A stretch of DNA of 64,000 bases from Bartonella sp. B1099 (lineage in GTDB: Bacteria > Pseudomonadota > Alphaproteobacteria > Rhizobiales > Rhizobiaceae), in NCBI RefSeq assembly GCF_944801835.1, contig NZ_CALYLN010000001.1:776001-840000 (forward strand). The letters run 5' to 3'. This document shows positions 21,420 to 32,317 of this stretch, piece by piece. The position numbers were made by a program, and so were the translations under genes. Within the stretch, counting starts at the first letter, position 1. Each line of letters starts with the position of its first letter. Below the pieces are notes generated by a model. The model was not told where the DNA came from, made no database searches, and was given only the letters and a program-made list of their open reading frames with translations.

Positions 21420-21450
21420 CTTGAAGTTATCATTCACGCTCGCCATATGA
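21420..21450 (+). promoter_or_regulatory. Heat-shock (RpoH-type) promoter for hsp20
   Basis: CTTGAA, a 17-bp spacer and CCATATGA match the RpoH pattern of alphaproteobacteria (CTTG-N17/18-CYTAT-like). It lies about 70 bp upstream of the small heat-shock gene, which supports the call. Confidence 0.6.
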
Positions 21451-21518
21451 GAAGAATGCAGCGAACACTTTATATAGGGTTTGGTCAAGTAAAGCCGCTT
21501 TAAAGAGGATACTCATGA

Positions 21519-21950
21519 ATGACACATGTGACACCTTTCTCCAATCCTTTTCTTTTAGGATTTGAAACCGTAGAAAAAATATTACAACGTATCGGTAAAG
21601 CTGATGAGGCTTACCCAGCCTATAATATTGAACGTTTACATAAAAACGATGATGCAAATCATATCCGGATAACTTTAGCTGTTGCTGGATTTAAGATTAA
21701 TCATCTTAATATTTTGCTCGATGATAATCAATTGGTTATTCATGGTAAACAAACAGACAATCAAAATCATCAATATTTATATCGCGGTATAGCTGCGCGA
21801 CAATTCCAGCGGACCTTTGTTCTTGCTGAAGGGATGAATGTCACAAATGCCGAGTTGAAAAATGGTCTTTTATCAATTAATCTGTATCAACCAAAACTAA
21901 AAAAAGAAATAAAACAGATTCCAATTAAAGTCAGTAGTGGTGAGTCATAA
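21519..21950 (+). CDS. Small heat-shock protein, Hsp20/IbpA family
   Basis: A 143-residue ATP-independent chaperone. The alpha-crystallin domain spans about residues 35-125 (YNIERLHKNDDANHIRITLAVAGF, then LVIHGKQTD and the family's terminal GLLSINLYQP). The I-x-I type tail is only loosely present (IKQIPI). GAGGA lies 11 bp before the ATG. It is followed after 26 bp by a DUF1150 gene, a pairing common in Rhizobiales. It sits behind a heat-shock-type promoter. Confidence 0.9.
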   Translation: MTHVTPFSNPFLLGFETVEKILQRIGKADEAYPAYNIERLHKNDDANHIRITLAVAGFKINHLNILLDDNQLVIHGKQTDNQNHQYLYRGIAARQFQRTFVLAEGMNVTNAELKNGLLSINLYQPKLKKEIKQIPIKVSSGES

Positions 21951-21976
21951 AAGTTAAGGCGTAAAGGAACAGTGAA

Positions 21977-22228
21977 ATGGGAGAACATAAACAAAGCTTA
22001 TCGTTTCAGAACACGTCCTACTCTGATGCGGGACAGATTGCTTATTTAAAAAAGGTTTGTACAGATGATCTGGCTAAAAACTTTCCAGATCTTCCACCTA
22101 TGACCCCAGGCATTACCATATGGGCGCTTTTTGGTGAAACAGGTTATCCTATCATTTTATCTGATGAACGCTCTATTGCTCTTGCTGGAGCCAATGAGCA
22201 CGAACTCCAAATTGTCACTCTACACTAG
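21977..22228 (+). CDS. DUF1150 family protein
   Basis: An 83-residue cytosolic protein of unknown function, family DUF1150, known mainly from alphaproteobacteria next to small heat-shock genes. IWALFGETGYPIILSDER and the closing ANEHELQIVTLH are typical. The length matches. It is probably co-transcribed with hsp20 from the promoter at 21420. Confidence 0.85.
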   Translation: MGEHKQSLSFQNTSYSDAGQIAYLKKVCTDDLAKNFPDLPPMTPGITIWALFGETGYPIILSDERSIALAGANEHELQIVTLH

Positions 22229-22821
22229 ATTGCGCTTTACGAGAAAAAACTTAAGCTCTTTAATAAATTCTATTTGTTTTTTCTCAATTAAAGGATGTTG
22301 AGCTGTATTTCTCTTTAAATAAGTGTAAAGGGAGGAATGGTGCTCTATAAGTGTATTCATTTATGGGGCCTTTATACCATTCACGGGCTTGATTTGAGAT
22401 ATCTCTATGGAGGCTTTTAAAAGGCATAAAGCTTAAAGTGTAAGGATATGGTAAGTTTTTACCATGAGGCTTTCATAGTCTTTACCAATTGGCTGCCGTC
22501 TCGTTCCAGAAATTACGCAAACAGATAGATGCAATATACGCGCTAAATCTAGCATATAAAAGTCTGGAAGAATTTGTGCTGCGTTGAACCGTTTTGATAC
22601 TTGTTTCAAACATGCATTTACGCTGGGATTAGATGTTGATTAACAAGTCATAGAAAAATAAAAGCTTTGTGTCTTTATGAGGAAGTTTATGCAGGGCTTT
22701 TAATTTTGTGCTTCAAATGCCTCAGTACAAGGTATTTTTCTCTTTTGAATATTAAAGCTCTTGTTTTTATAGTAAAGTTACAGCACAACAAGCAAAATGA
22801 AATTATTTGAGGGGAAAAATA
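22229..22821. other. Intergenic region before ilvD
   Basis: About 590 bp without a gene. It holds a small hairpin (ATGGTAA-GTTT-TTACCAT, 22448-22465) and relic copy B (22530-22675). The last 80 bp should contain the ilvD promoter, but I cannot fix its boxes. Confidence 0.5.
22530..22675 (+). pseudogene. Decayed sequence, copy B of a three-copy relic family
   Basis: It aligns by eye with copy C at 56778-56990: AATCTAGCATATAAAAG here against TATCTAGCATACAGAAG there, then GATGTTGATTAACAAG against GATGTTGATTTACAAG, then a shared AGAAAAA. Stop codons interrupt every frame. The ancestral gene is not identified. Confidence 0.45.
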
Positions 22822-24660
22822 ATGCCTTCTTATCGTTCAAGAATATCGACACACGGGCGTAATATGGCGGGAGCTCGCGGTCTTTGGCGTGCAACAGGGA
22901 TGAAAGATGCGGATTTTGGTAAACCCATTATTGCGATTGCAAATTCTTTTACACAATTTGTACCAGGGCACGTCCATTTAAAAGATCTTGGACAATTGGT
23001 TGCACAACAGATAGCCATTGCCGGTGGTGTTGCAAAAGAGTTTAATACCATTGCTGTCGATGATGGAATTGCCATGGGGCACGATGGAATGCTCTATTCT
23101 TTACCCTCACGTGAAATCATTGCTGATTCTGTAGAATATATGGTTAACGCCCATTGTGCGGATGCTCTCGTCTGTATTTCTAATTGTGACAAAATTACAC
23201 CTGGAATGTTAATGGCTGCTTTACGGTTGAATATTCCAACAATCTTTGTTTCGGGTGGTCCTATGGAAGCCGGTAAGATTAAATGGAAAGATCAAGACTT
23301 AAGGGTTGATTTGGTTGATGCTATGGTCGCCGCCGCTTCAGACCAGAACTCAGAAGAAGAAGTTGCTGAAATGGAGCGTGCAGCTTGTCCTACATGTGGT
23401 TCTTGTTCAGGAATGTTTACGGCCAACTCCATGAATTGCTTAACAGAAGCCTTAGGGCTTTCGCTTCCCGGAAATGGATCAGTGCTCGCAACGCATGCAG
23501 ATCGACGGATGCTTTTTGAAGAAGCTGGAAGGCAGATTATTGCATTGACCAAGCGTTACTATGAAAGAAATGATGCAACAATTTTGCCACGTTCTATTGC
23601 CTCACGCAAGGCTTTTGAAAATGCTATGACCGTTGATATTGCCATGGGGGGGTCAACCAATACAGTACTGCATCTTTTAGCCGCGGCGCAAGAAGGCGAG
23701 GTGGATTTTACCATGACGGATATTGATCACCTTTCACGTCGTGTTCCAGTTTTATGCAAGGTTGCTCCTGCTGTTGCGAATGTCCATATGGAAGATGTTC
23801 ATCGCGCGGGTGGTATTATGGGGCTTTTAGGCGAATTAGATGCGGCAGGACTCATTGATACATCAGTTTATACGGTTCACGCAAAAACGATGAAAGAAGC
23901 TCTTGATCGTTGGGATGTGAAACAAACCAATGAACCAACAGTTTGTACATTTTATCGTGCTGCTCCAGGGGGGATTCCAACACAGACAGCTTTTAGCCAA
24001 TCTTGTCGCTATGAGACTCTTGATCGTGATCGTGAAAAAGGTGTGATTCGCGATAAGGAACATGCCTATTCACAAGATGGAGGATTGGCAGTTCTTTATG
24101 GAAATCTTGCTAAAGATGGCTGTATTGTAAAAACAGCAGGTGTTGATCAATCAATTTTGACTTTTAAAGGTCCAGCAAGAATTTTTGAAAGCCAAGATTC
24201 AGCTGTTTCAGCAATCTTAAATGATAAAATTAAATCAGGTGAAATTGTTTTAATCCGTTATGAAGGACCACGTGGGGGGCCTGGAATGCAAGAAATGCTT
24301 TATCCAACGAGTTATCTTAAGTCTAAAGGATTGGGTAAGGTTTGTGCACTTGTTACGGATGGACGTTTTTCAGGGGGGAGCTCAGGGCTCTCGATAGGAC
24401 ATGTTTCACCAGAAGCGGCTGAAGGAGGAGAAATTGCGTTGGTGGAAGAAGGGGATATCATAGAAATTGACATTCCAAACCGGAGTATTCATATGTTGGT
24501 TGATGACGTTGAGATGAAGCAGCGTCGTGCTAACATGGAAGCAAAAGGAAAAGATGCTTGGCAGCCGGTTGAGAAGCGTCAGCGCAAAGTTTCAAAGGCT
24601 CTCAAAGCTTATGCTGCAATGACAACATCTGCTGCAAAGGGTGCAGTTCGTAGCATATGA
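22822..24660 (+). CDS. ilvD: Dihydroxy-acid dehydratase
   Basis: A 612-residue iron-sulfur enzyme that dehydrates dihydroxy-acids in the third common step of valine, leucine and isoleucine synthesis. The start at 22822 (MPSYRSRIS) follows GAGGGG; a frame-extended TTG at 22807 overlaps that ribosome site. Cluster and substrate motifs are visible: [33 protein letters not shown] and a C-terminal GRFSGGSSG. Length is standard. It stands alone. Confidence 0.97.
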   Translation: MPSYRSRISTHGRNMAGARGLWRATGMKDADFGKPIIAIANSFTQFVPGHVHLKDLGQLVAQQIAIAGGVAKEFNTIAVDDGIAMGHDGMLYSLPSREIIADSVEYMVNAHCADALVCISNCDKITPGMLMAALRLNIPTIFVSGGPMEAGKIKWKDQDLRVDLVDAMVAAASDQNSEEEVAEMERAACPTCGSCSGMFTANSMNCLTEALGLSLPGNGSVLATHADRRMLFEEAGRQIIALTKRYYERNDATILPRSIASRKAFENAMTVDIAMGGSTNTVLHLLAAAQEGEVDFTMTDIDHLSRRVPVLCKVAPAVANVHMEDVHRAGGIMGLLGELDAAGLIDTSVYTVHAKTMKEALDRWDVKQTNEPTVCTFYRAAPGGIPTQTAFSQSCRYETLDRDREKGVIRDKEHAYSQDGGLAVLYGNLAKDGCIVKTAGVDQSILTFKGPARIFESQDSAVSAILNDKIKSGEIVLIRYEGPRGGPGMQEMLYPTSYLKSKGLGKVCALVTDGRFSGGSSGLSIGHVSPEAAEGGEIALVEEGDIIEIDIPNRSIHMLVDDVEMKQRRANMEAKGKDAWQPVEKRQRKVSKALKAYAAMTTSAAKGAVRSI

Positions 24661-25001
24661 TTACATGAAAGGTCCGGTTTATGGAAAATAAACGGTGTGA
24701 TAAGAGATGGAGTAAGTATTTTTCCTAATATTCCAAGCTGATTATTTTACCTGGCTCTGGAAAAATATTTTAAACCAGGATGCATAGGATACATAAGGTT
24801 TTGAGAGAGAAGTAAAAATACAGTGCTATGATTGTTGGATTTTACAAGAAAATAAACAATTGGTTTGAGGAAATGTCTATACATTTGCTTTCTTTATATC
24901 CATTTAATGCTTTTTAACAGATTTTGCATGAAAAGGTGATAATAGTGTGTAAAATCTAATATGCATCAGAACAATCAAGAAAAAATACAGTGTTTATTGG
25001 C
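24661..25001. other. Intergenic region between ilvD and mutS
   Basis: 341 bp between convergent genes. No open frame or RNA gene is supported. A weak CCTGG/CCAGG inverted repeat lies near 24749-24778. I see no clear terminator. Confidence 0.45.
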
Positions 25002-27731
25002 CTATAAAGGATTTTTTTCCAGTTGTTTGAGATGATAAATTGCTTCTAAAGCTTGTTTAGGGGAGAGCTCATCGGGATGAATATTTTTTAAAGCTTCGTG
25101 AAGTGCATCATGTTTGTTGCTTTTTTCATTGAGAGGAGAGGTTGCTTTAAGTGAAAAGAGCGGTAAATCATCAATGAGTTTATGTCCTTTTCCAGCCATT
25201 TCACCTTGTTCTAATTGAAGGAGGACATCTGTTGCTCGTGAAATAACAGCTGGAGGAAGCCCAGCAAGCTTTGCAACTTGTACACCATAGGATCGGTCAG
25301 CGGCTCCTGGTGTGACCTCATGGAGAAAAACCACATCACCATCCCAATTTTTAACTTTCATGGTTACATTATGCAGTCTGTCAAGTTTTTCGGTCAATGC
25401 TGTCATTTCATGAAAATGGGTAGCGAGAATAGCACGACAATGGTTAACTTCATGGAGATATTCAACGGCAGCCCAAGCAATGGAAAGTCCATCAAAGGTT
25501 GATGTTCCACGTCCTATTTCATCAAGAATAACAAGGGAATGGTGGCTGGCATGATTAAGAATCGTTGCCGTTTCAACCATTTCCATCATAAAAGTTGAGC
25601 GTCCCCGTGCAAGATCATCGGAAGCCCCAACACGACTAAACAGGCGATCAACAACGCCAATATGTGCTGAAGTTGCTGGAACAAAGGATCCCATTTGCGC
25701 CATAATCGCAATAAGAGCATTTTGCCGCAAAAAAGTTGATTTTCCTCCCATATTAGGTCCTGTTAAAAGCCAGATTGCTGCATATTGCTGATTTTCTTGC
25801 ACAGAGAGATCACAATGATTGGCAACAAAGGGTTCGGCTGCTTGTTTTCGGAGTGCTTGCTCAACCACAGGATGGCGACCTGCGGTGATATGAAAGGTTA
25901 GTGAATGATCAACTTTAGGGCGGCAATATCCTTGTTCTTCAGCAAGATGTGCTAAAGCGACAGAGACATCTAAAATAGCAAGGGCTTCAGCGGCTTTACG
26001 AATAAAATCAACGTGTTTGATAATTTCCTGAACAAGCGTATCAAAGATTTCCAGTTCAAGTGTCAAGGCGTGGTTTGCAGCATGGGCAATACGACTTTCA
26101 AGATCAGCAAGCTCTGTTGTTGTAAAACGCATAGCATTTGCCATTGTTTGCCGATGAATAAAGCGTGCTTTAGCTTGTGGATCATTTGTAAGGGCAGATG
26201 CTTGTGTACTGGTGACTTCAATGAAATAGCCTAGAATATTATTATGCTTTATTTTAAGCGTCTTAATATCTGTTTCTTGGGCATATTGCGCTTGAAGTTC
26301 AGCAATGACACGGCGTGATTCATCCCGTAAGGCACGCATTTCATCGAGCTCTTGATGATAATTGGAACGAATAAAACCACCATCACGTTTAAGCAGTGGC
26401 AGATCATCAGCCAATGCTTGGTCTAAATGGCAATGTAAAGCAACGGGTAGATTTGAAAACACCTGTTGTATATCACTTATTTCTTGAGGCAGGAGCTCAT
26501 TATTAAGAAGCTGATGAATTTCACGAATGATTTCAAAGCCGCGTTGAATCGTTGCCATATCACGGGGGCCTCCTCGTCCAAGAGCCAAACGTGAAACGGC
26601 GCGGGGCATATCTGGTCCCCCTTTTAAAGTGAGTTTTATCGCTTCTGCAAGAGAAGGATTACGGAGAAAAAAATCGATAGAATCCAAACGCGTATCAATA
26701 GCAGAAGGGATGGTAAGAGGAGCAATCAGGCGATCGATGAGAAGGCGAGATCCTCCTCCTGTTACAGTGCGATCAATAGCTTTTAATAAGCTTCCATCCC
26801 GTTGACCTGATGTTGTTCGAATAAGCTCAAGGCTTAGTCTGGTTGCAGCATCAATAAAAAGGGTAGCGCTTTCATTTTGGCGCTCAGGTTGCATGAGGGG
26901 GGGACGATGCGTGATTTGTGTTTTTTCGATATAACGAATAGCAGCTACGATTGCAGAGAGTTCACAGCGTGAATAATCGGCAACACCTTCAAGCGTTGAA
27001 AGTTTAAAATAAGTGCAAATATCGCGTTCAGCAGTGAGGGTATCAAAAAGACACGCCGGTTGAGGTGAAACGATACGATCAAGAACATTAAAAAGTGATT
27101 TGTGCGATTGATCATGAAAAAAGGAATCAGCAACAATGATTTCTTGTGGATCGACACGCATAATATCGGCTAAAAGTTTTTCTTGGCGGCTTTCAGTTAC
27201 ACGAAATATGCCTGTTGAGATATCAATCCAAGAAAGGGCAAACTCTTCTCCATCAACGGTTTTTACCCGAGAAAGTGCCATCAAATAATTTGCGCGTGTT
27301 GGATCAAGGAGTTTTTCTTCTGTTATTGTTCCAGGGGTTACAAGGCGAACAACATCACGCCGAACAACAGATTTTGAGCCGCGTTTTTTTGCCTCAGCAG
27401 GATCTTCTGTTTGTTCACAAACAGCAACGCGATAACCACAAGCAATCAATTTTTGTAAATAATCATCTGCAGCATGAACGGGAACACCACACATAGGAAT
27501 ATCTTGCCCTAAATGTTTTCCGCGTGCTGTGAGTGTGATTCCTAAAGCCTGAGCAGCTTCAATTGCATCATTAAAAAATAATTCATAAAAATCTCCCATT
27601 CGGTAAAAAAGAAGGGAATCATGATGGACAGCTTTGATTTCTATGTATTGCTCCATCATAGGTGTAAGACGTTCTTGAGAGGAAGCAGGCTGTGGAATTA
27701 AATTATTTTTATGGTCGTTTTTTTTATCCAT
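25002..27731 (-). CDS. mutS: DNA mismatch repair protein MutS
   Basis: A 909-residue mismatch-recognition ATPase. Near residue 42, [12 protein letters not shown] carries the Phe-x-Glu mismatch wedge. The core and lever domains follow, then the C-terminal ATPase with Walker [24 protein letters not shown] and ATHFHE. Length is typical of rhizobial MutS. It is divergent from maeB with about 197 bp between them. No MutL is nearby. Confidence 0.97.
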   Translation of the reverse strand: MDKKNDHKNNLIPQPASSQERLTPMMEQYIEIKAVHHDSLLFYRMGDFYELFFNDAIEAAQALGITLTARGKHLGQDIPMCGVPVHAADDYLQKLIACGYRVAVCEQTEDPAEAKKRGSKSVVRRDVVRLVTPGTITEEKLLDPTRANYLMALSRVKTVDGEEFALSWIDISTGIFRVTESRQEKLLADIMRVDPQEIIVADSFFHDQSHKSLFNVLDRIVSPQPACLFDTLTAERDICTYFKLSTLEGVADYSRCELSAIVAAIRYIEKTQITHRPPLMQPERQNESATLFIDAATRLSLELIRTTSGQRDGSLLKAIDRTVTGGGSRLLIDRLIAPLTIPSAIDTRLDSIDFFLRNPSLAEAIKLTLKGGPDMPRAVSRLALGRGGPRDMATIQRGFEIIREIHQLLNNELLPQEISDIQQVFSNLPVALHCHLDQALADDLPLLKRDGGFIRSNYHQELDEMRALRDESRRVIAELQAQYAQETDIKTLKIKHNNILGYFIEVTSTQASALTNDPQAKARFIHRQTMANAMRFTTTELADLESRIAHAANHALTLELEIFDTLVQEIIKHVDFIRKAAEALAILDVSVALAHLAEEQGYCRPKVDHSLTFHITAGRHPVVEQALRKQAAEPFVANHCDLSVQENQQYAAIWLLTGPNMGGKSTFLRQNALIAIMAQMGSFVPATSAHIGVVDRLFSRVGASDDLARGRSTFMMEMVETATILNHASHHSLVILDEIGRGTSTFDGLSIAWAAVEYLHEVNHCRAILATHFHEMTALTEKLDRLHNVTMKVKNWDGDVVFLHEVTPGAADRSYGVQVAKLAGLPPAVISRATDVLLQLEQGEMAGKGHKLIDDLPLFSLKATSPLNEKSNKHDALHEALKNIHPDELSPKQALEAIYHLKQLEKNPL

Positions 27732-27928
27732 TTCTACGTGGCCTGTTCCTTTTCAGTGAAGCATTTACTCTTTTTTGTTTACTTCGATATTTATTTATCT
27801 CTAAATTGAAACGCATCATCAGATTTGCTAAGGCTAAAGAATAGCGATTTCTAACATATGAATCAAATTGAATGACTATAAGCATTATCAAGCAAAATTT
27901 ACACTGTTTTTGGAGAAAATAAAGTGAG

Positions 27929-30229
27929 ATGAAAAAGAGCGATCAGGATCAGAAAATGTCTCAAACAGTTTACAGTGCGAGCGAACGAGAAGCTCTTGAT
28001 TTTCATAGTCGTGGTCGACCAGGAAAGCTTGAGATTGTTGCAACAAAGTCTATGGCAACACAGCATGATTTAGCCCTTGCTTATTCACCAGGTGTTGCGG
28101 TTCCCGTTAAGGCAATTGCTCAAAATCCAGCGCTCGCTTATGACTATACAGCAAAAGGCAATCTTGTTGCTGTTATTTCAAATGGTACCGCTATCTTAGG
28201 ATTAGGAAATTTAGGTGCTCTTGCCTCTAAGCCGGTCATGGAAGGTAAAGCAGTGTTATTTAAGCGTTTTGCGGATATTGATTCCATAGATTTAGAAATT
28301 AATATCAACGATACGGAAAATTTTATCAATTTGGTGCGTCATTTAGAACCCTCTTTTGGTGGAATTAATCTTGAAGACATTAAGGCGCCTGAGTGCTTTA
28401 TGATTGAAAGTCGTCTACGCGAAGTGATGAATATTCCTGTTTTTCACGATGATCAACATGGTACAGCAATCATTGTGGCTGCTGGTGTTCTCAATGCTTT
28501 GGCTTTAACAGGACGCGATATGCAAAATACGCGGTTAGTCTGTAATGGTGCTGGTTCTGCTGGGATTGCTTGTATTGAACTGATTAAAGCGATGGGTTTT
28601 CGTTCTGAAAATATCATCCTCTGTGATACGAAGGGTGTGGTTTATGAAGGTCGTAAAGAGGGCATGAATCAATGGAAATCGGCGCATGCTGTTCGAACGG
28701 ATAAACGTACGCTTATGGAAGCAATGGAAGGGGCAGATATATTTTTCGGGGTTTCTGCTAAAGGTGCACTGACTCCTGAAATGGTAAAATCTATGGCGCC
28801 GCAGCCAATTATTTTTGCTATGGCTAATCCCGATCCAGAAATTACGCCGGAAGAGGTTTTAGAAGTACGTCAGGATGCCATTGTCGCAACAGGGCGTTCC
28901 GATTATCCAAATCAGATTAATAACGTTCTCTGTTTTCCTTATATATTTCGTGGTGCGCTTGATGTGCGCGCAACGGTTATTAATGAAGATATGAAGATTG
29001 CTGCGGCAAGGGCCCTTGCTAATTTAGCGCATGAGGAAGTTCCTGACAGTGTTGCAGAAGCCTATCATGGAAAGCGATTAAAATTTGGTCCTAATTATAT
29101 CATTCCTGTTCCTTTTGATCCGCGTTTGTTGACGGTTGTTTCAAGTGCGGTAGCAAAAGCAGCAATGGAAAGTGGTGTTGCACAAAAGAACATAGATGAT
29201 TTAGAAGCCTATGAGCGCGATTTGAATGCGAGACGTAATCCTACTTCTTCAGTGATGCGTGGAGTGTATAACCATGTTCGTCAAGCACCAAAACAAATTG
29301 TTTTTGCAGAAGGTGAAGAAGAGCAAGTCATGCGGGCTGCTGTTTCCTATGTTCATCAAAAATTAGGACAAGCAATTTTGGTTGGTCGCGAAGAGCAAGT
29401 GAGAGAAACGGCTGTTATCGCTGGAATTGATCTGGAGCGTGAAGGTATTTCAGTGATGAATGCTAAGCTTTCCTGTCGTACAGATGCTTATGCGAATTAT
29501 CTTTATAAAAAGATGCAGCGTCAAGGCTGGCTGTTGCGTGATTGTCATCGCCGTATCAATAATGATCGAAATTATTTTGCTGCATGTATGGTGGCACTAG
29601 GAGATGCGGATGCAATGGTTACAGGGGTGACACGCAATTATGAAACAGCGCTGGTTGATATACGTCGAGCAATTGATGAAAAACCAAAAGAACGATTGAT
29701 TGGTATTTCAATGGCTATTTGCCGTGATCGAACTGTGTTTATTGCGGATACTGCTGTTTATGAAAATCCTAATGCTGAAGAATTAGCGGATATAGCGGAA
29801 CAAACCGCTTCGTTTGTGCGTGGATTTGGATATCAGCCAAAAGTTGCATTTTTAGCGTTTTCTACGTTTGGTTATATGAAAGGGAAGGTTACACAACAAA
29901 TTCAGGATGCGATTAATATTTTGCATGAACGCAAAGTTGATTTTGAATTTGATGGAGAAATGAGTGCTGATGTAGCGCTTAATTCCAAATTGATGCAGCA
30001 ATATCCATTTATGGGATTAACAGAGCCCGCTAATATTTTGGTTATGCCTAGCTATCACGCATCTTCTATTGCAAGCAAAATGTTACAAGAACTTGGAGGA
30101 GCAACCATCATCGGTCCTATTTTAATTGGATTGGAAAAATCTGTTCAAATTGTACCGTTTAGTGGAAGCGATACAGATGTTGTCAATATTGCAATGCTTG
30201 CAGCTTATCATGCGGCAAAGGTCGTCTAA
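27929..30229 (+). CDS. maeB: Malic enzyme with C-terminal phosphotransacetylase-like domain
   Basis: A 766-residue hybrid enzyme. Residues about 20-430 are the malic enzyme (AYSPGVAVP, FHDDQHGTAIIVAAG, NAD(P)-binding CNGAGSAGIACIEL, MANPDPEITP), which converts malate to pyruvate and CO2. Residues about 445-766 resemble phosphotransacetylase (QIVFAEGEEEQVMRAA, VTGVTRNYE) and are usually regulatory rather than catalytic in this family. It gives the cell pyruvate from TCA intermediates. NADP versus NAD use cannot be settled from sequence alone. A start ten codons later (MSQTVYS) is possible. Confidence 0.95.
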   Translation: MKKSDQDQKMSQTVYSASEREALDFHSRGRPGKLEIVATKSMATQHDLALAYSPGVAVPVKAIAQNPALAYDYTAKGNLVAVISNGTAILGLGNLGALASKPVMEGKAVLFKRFADIDSIDLEININDTENFINLVRHLEPSFGGINLEDIKAPECFMIESRLREVMNIPVFHDDQHGTAIIVAAGVLNALALTGRDMQNTRLVCNGAGSAGIACIELIKAMGFRSENIILCDTKGVVYEGRKEGMNQWKSAHAVRTDKRTLMEAMEGADIFFGVSAKGALTPEMVKSMAPQPIIFAMANPDPEITPEEVLEVRQDAIVATGRSDYPNQINNVLCFPYIFRGALDVRATVINEDMKIAAARALANLAHEEVPDSVAEAYHGKRLKFGPNYIIPVPFDPRLLTVVSSAVAKAAMESGVAQKNIDDLEAYERDLNARRNPTSSVMRGVYNHVRQAPKQIVFAEGEEEQVMRAAVSYVHQKLGQAILVGREEQVRETAVIAGIDLEREGISVMNAKLSCRTDAYANYLYKKMQRQGWLLRDCHRRINNDRNYFAACMVALGDADAMVTGVTRNYETALVDIRRAIDEKPKERLIGISMAICRDRTVFIADTAVYENPNAEELADIAEQTASFVRGFGYQPKVAFLAFSTFGYMKGKVTQQIQDAINILHERKVDFEFDGEMSADVALNSKLMQQYPFMGLTEPANILVMPSYHASSIASKMLQELGGATIIGPILIGLEKSVQIVPFSGSDTDVVNIAMLAAYHAAKVV

Positions 30230-30232
30230 AGG

Positions 30233-30273
30233 AAAAAAGCCCCTAATATACCAATAATATATTAAAGGGCTTT
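30233..30273. terminator. Bidirectional terminator between maeB and secB
   Basis: AAAGCCC and GGGCTTT form a 7-bp stem, extended by AT-rich inner pairing (TAATATA region). On the minus strand, after secB, the stem runs into TTTTTT, so it is strongest for secB. On the plus strand the T-run is short, so it is weaker for maeB. Confidence 0.7.
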
Positions 30274-30295
30274 ATGATAGCAAAAGAACAAATTT

Positions 30296-30772
30296 TTAAG
30301 AAGGCTGTATTTGATTGTCTTTTTGTTCTTCAGCGAGACGCTTTTGGAAGAGGGCTGCAAAATCAATAGGATCAATCCACAAAGGCGGAAAACCACCGTT
30401 TTGAGTAGCATCAGATATAATTTGGCGAGCAAATGGAAATAAAAGACGGGGACATTCAATAAAGACCAGTGGCATAACATGTTCTTGTGGAATGTTTTTA
30501 AGGTGAAAAACACCCCCATAAATCAGTTCTACATGAAATAAGGTTTCAGTGTTATCATTGGCTTTGACGGAGAGAGACAAGACAACATCATAATTATCAT
30601 CACCAATTGGGTTAGCATTGACATTAATATTGATATCAATTTGTGGTGATTTTTCACGCACACGCAATGAATGAGGAGCACCTGGGTTCTCGAATGATAA
30701 GTCTTTTAAATATTGCGTTAATACTGCAAAAACTGGCTCTCCACCACTGTTGTTCATTTCACCTTCGGCCAT
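30296..30772 (-). CDS. secB: Protein-export chaperone SecB
   Basis: A 158-residue cytosolic chaperone that keeps preproteins unfolded and hands them to SecA. I chose the ATG at 30772 (MAEGEMNN), which has GAGG eight bases upstream; an upstream ATG at 30790 overlaps that site. Family stretches are [28 protein letters not shown] and [26 protein letters not shown]. It lies 142 bp after fxsA in the same direction. Confidence 0.95.
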   Translation of the reverse strand: MAEGEMNNSGGEPVFAVLTQYLKDLSFENPGAPHSLRVREKSPQIDININVNANPIGDDNYDVVLSLSVKANDNTETLFHVELIYGGVFHLKNIPQEHVMPLVFIECPRLLFPFARQIISDATQNGGFPPLWIDPIDFAALFQKRLAEEQKDNQIQPS

Positions 30773-30914
30773 ACGACGAACCTCTCTCATTTATAATATG
30801 TATTTATTTTAGATCTAAAGATCGAATTGGTTATCACGCCTTGCAAAAGGTTGCAAGGAATGCGCTCTTTATCTTGATTATTTTTTTCGTTCGTTACAGA
30901 TTCTTTTAAGACTT

Positions 30915-31409
30915 TCAATGGTTATCATCATTTTTGCGCCAGGGAGATTCTGTCGTATCATGAACTTTGTAATCTTCAGCGTTAAGATCAATGATTTTTT
31001 CAGAGTCATTTTTGTTTTTCGTATTGGCATTCATTGTGTTTTTAAATGATGAAAAGAAATGCCAAGCAACAGAGCGAATTGGCTTAATAAGAAGTAATAT
31101 TCCCAAGAGATCACTTACAAAACCGGGGAGAATAAGCAAAATCGCACTCAACATGATGAAAGAATCATGAATAATATTGTTTTCTAATGTGCGTCCTTGG
31201 ATAAGTTCATTTTGTATGTTTTTTAAAAGGCTAATCCCTTGAATTCGCAATAAAACAACCCCAACTATGGTTGTGAGAATAACCAAACTCAAAGTTGCCA
31301 GAATGCCAATTTCTTGACCAACAAAAATAAAACCAGCGATCTCAATTAAAAGAATGCAGAGAAAGACAACGACAAAAAAACGAGGATTTATAGAATAAAG
31401 TTTTATCAC
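30915..31409 (-). CDS. FxsA family membrane protein
   Basis: A 164-residue inner membrane protein. Hydrophobic segments lie near residues 10-32, 35-53 and 83-108, followed by a charged cytosolic tail. The order, including PGFVSDLLGILLLI, is that of FxsA, named for suppressing phage exclusion in E. coli; its physiological role is unclear. It is divergent from the Tim44-domain gene and upstream of secB, the usual rhizobial neighbourhood. Confidence 0.82.
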   Translation of the reverse strand: MIKLYSINPRFFVVVFLCILLIEIAGFIFVGQEIGILATLSLVILTTIVGVVLLRIQGISLLKNIQNELIQGRTLENNIIHDSFIMLSAILLILPGFVSDLLGILLLIKPIRSVAWHFFSSFKNTMNANTKNKNDSEKIIDLNAEDYKVHDTTESPWRKNDDNH

Positions 31410-31578
31410 ATGAAAATTTCCTTCTGGAAGAGGCGGGGAGAAATTCTTACAAGCACTCCTTATATAAAATCTACAAAAATATTTGAATGGTAGGCTTCTC
31501 TATTTTACATATTTATTGATAAATGATATTGACTGCAATGTTTATTACAGACTTAAAGCTTGGAGATTGACAGCGCCC

Positions 31579-32271
31579 ATGGAATTTGACGTTATACTTG
31601 TCATCGCTCTTGTTGTTATGGTTGTTATTTTTGTGCAACTCCGTAGTGTATTAGGGAAGCGAATTGGGTTTGAAAAGCCTCCCTTTGATCCTTATTCACG
31701 TCGCTCTAAAAAACAAGCTGAGACAGAAACGACGGATAATATTGTTTCGTTCCCTCATCAAAAAAATTTACAAAAAGGCGATTTTAGTGAAATTGATGAG
31801 ATTGCACCAGAGGGGAGTATTTTGAATGAAAATTTGCGTGCACTGCGTAGAATTGATTCTCATTTTTCTCCTCAATCTTTTATAAAAGGTGCACAAATTG
31901 CTTATGAAATGATTGTAACAGCTTTTGCCAAAGGTGATCGCAGTCAACTTAAAAATTTGCTTTGTCAGGATGTTTTTGAGAGCTTTTGTGCTGCTATTGA
32001 GCAACGAGAAAAAAACAAAGAAAAAATAGAGTTTACTTTTGTTGGAATTAATAAAATTGAGTTTGTTGCAGCGGCAATACAAGAAAAGAATGAACTTTTA
32101 ACGATACGTATTATCAGTGAGATGATTTCTGTTACTTATAATGAACAGGGCGAGCGTATAGACGGTGATCCCGATGCTATCGTAGAAATTAGAGATATTT
32201 GGACTTTTGTTCGCAATAGCCTATCATCGGACCCAAACTGGAAGCTTTTTGCTACAGAGGATGAAAATTAA
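31579..32271 (+). CDS. Tim44-domain (TimA-like) membrane-anchored protein
   Basis: A 230-residue protein with one N-terminal membrane segment (MEFDVILVIALVVMVVIFVQL), a charged linker, and a C-terminal Tim44-like domain (about residues 85-228, SFIKGAQIAYEMIVTAFAKG onward). Bacterial members are thought to act at the inner membrane, but their role is little known. The frame is open from 31483; I place the start at 31579 because the membrane anchor starts there. It is divergent from fxsA. Confidence 0.85.
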   Translation: MEFDVILVIALVVMVVIFVQLRSVLGKRIGFEKPPFDPYSRRSKKQAETETTDNIVSFPHQKNLQKGDFSEIDEIAPEGSILNENLRALRRIDSHFSPQSFIKGAQIAYEMIVTAFAKGDRSQLKNLLCQDVFESFCAAIEQREKNKEKIEFTFVGINKIEFVAAAIQEKNELLTIRIISEMISVTYNEQGERIDGDPDAIVEIRDIWTFVRNSLSSDPNWKLFATEDEN

Positions 32272-32317
32272 AGTATTTTTTCTTCCATAATTACTCAATA
32301 ATTTATGAGAAATTGAA

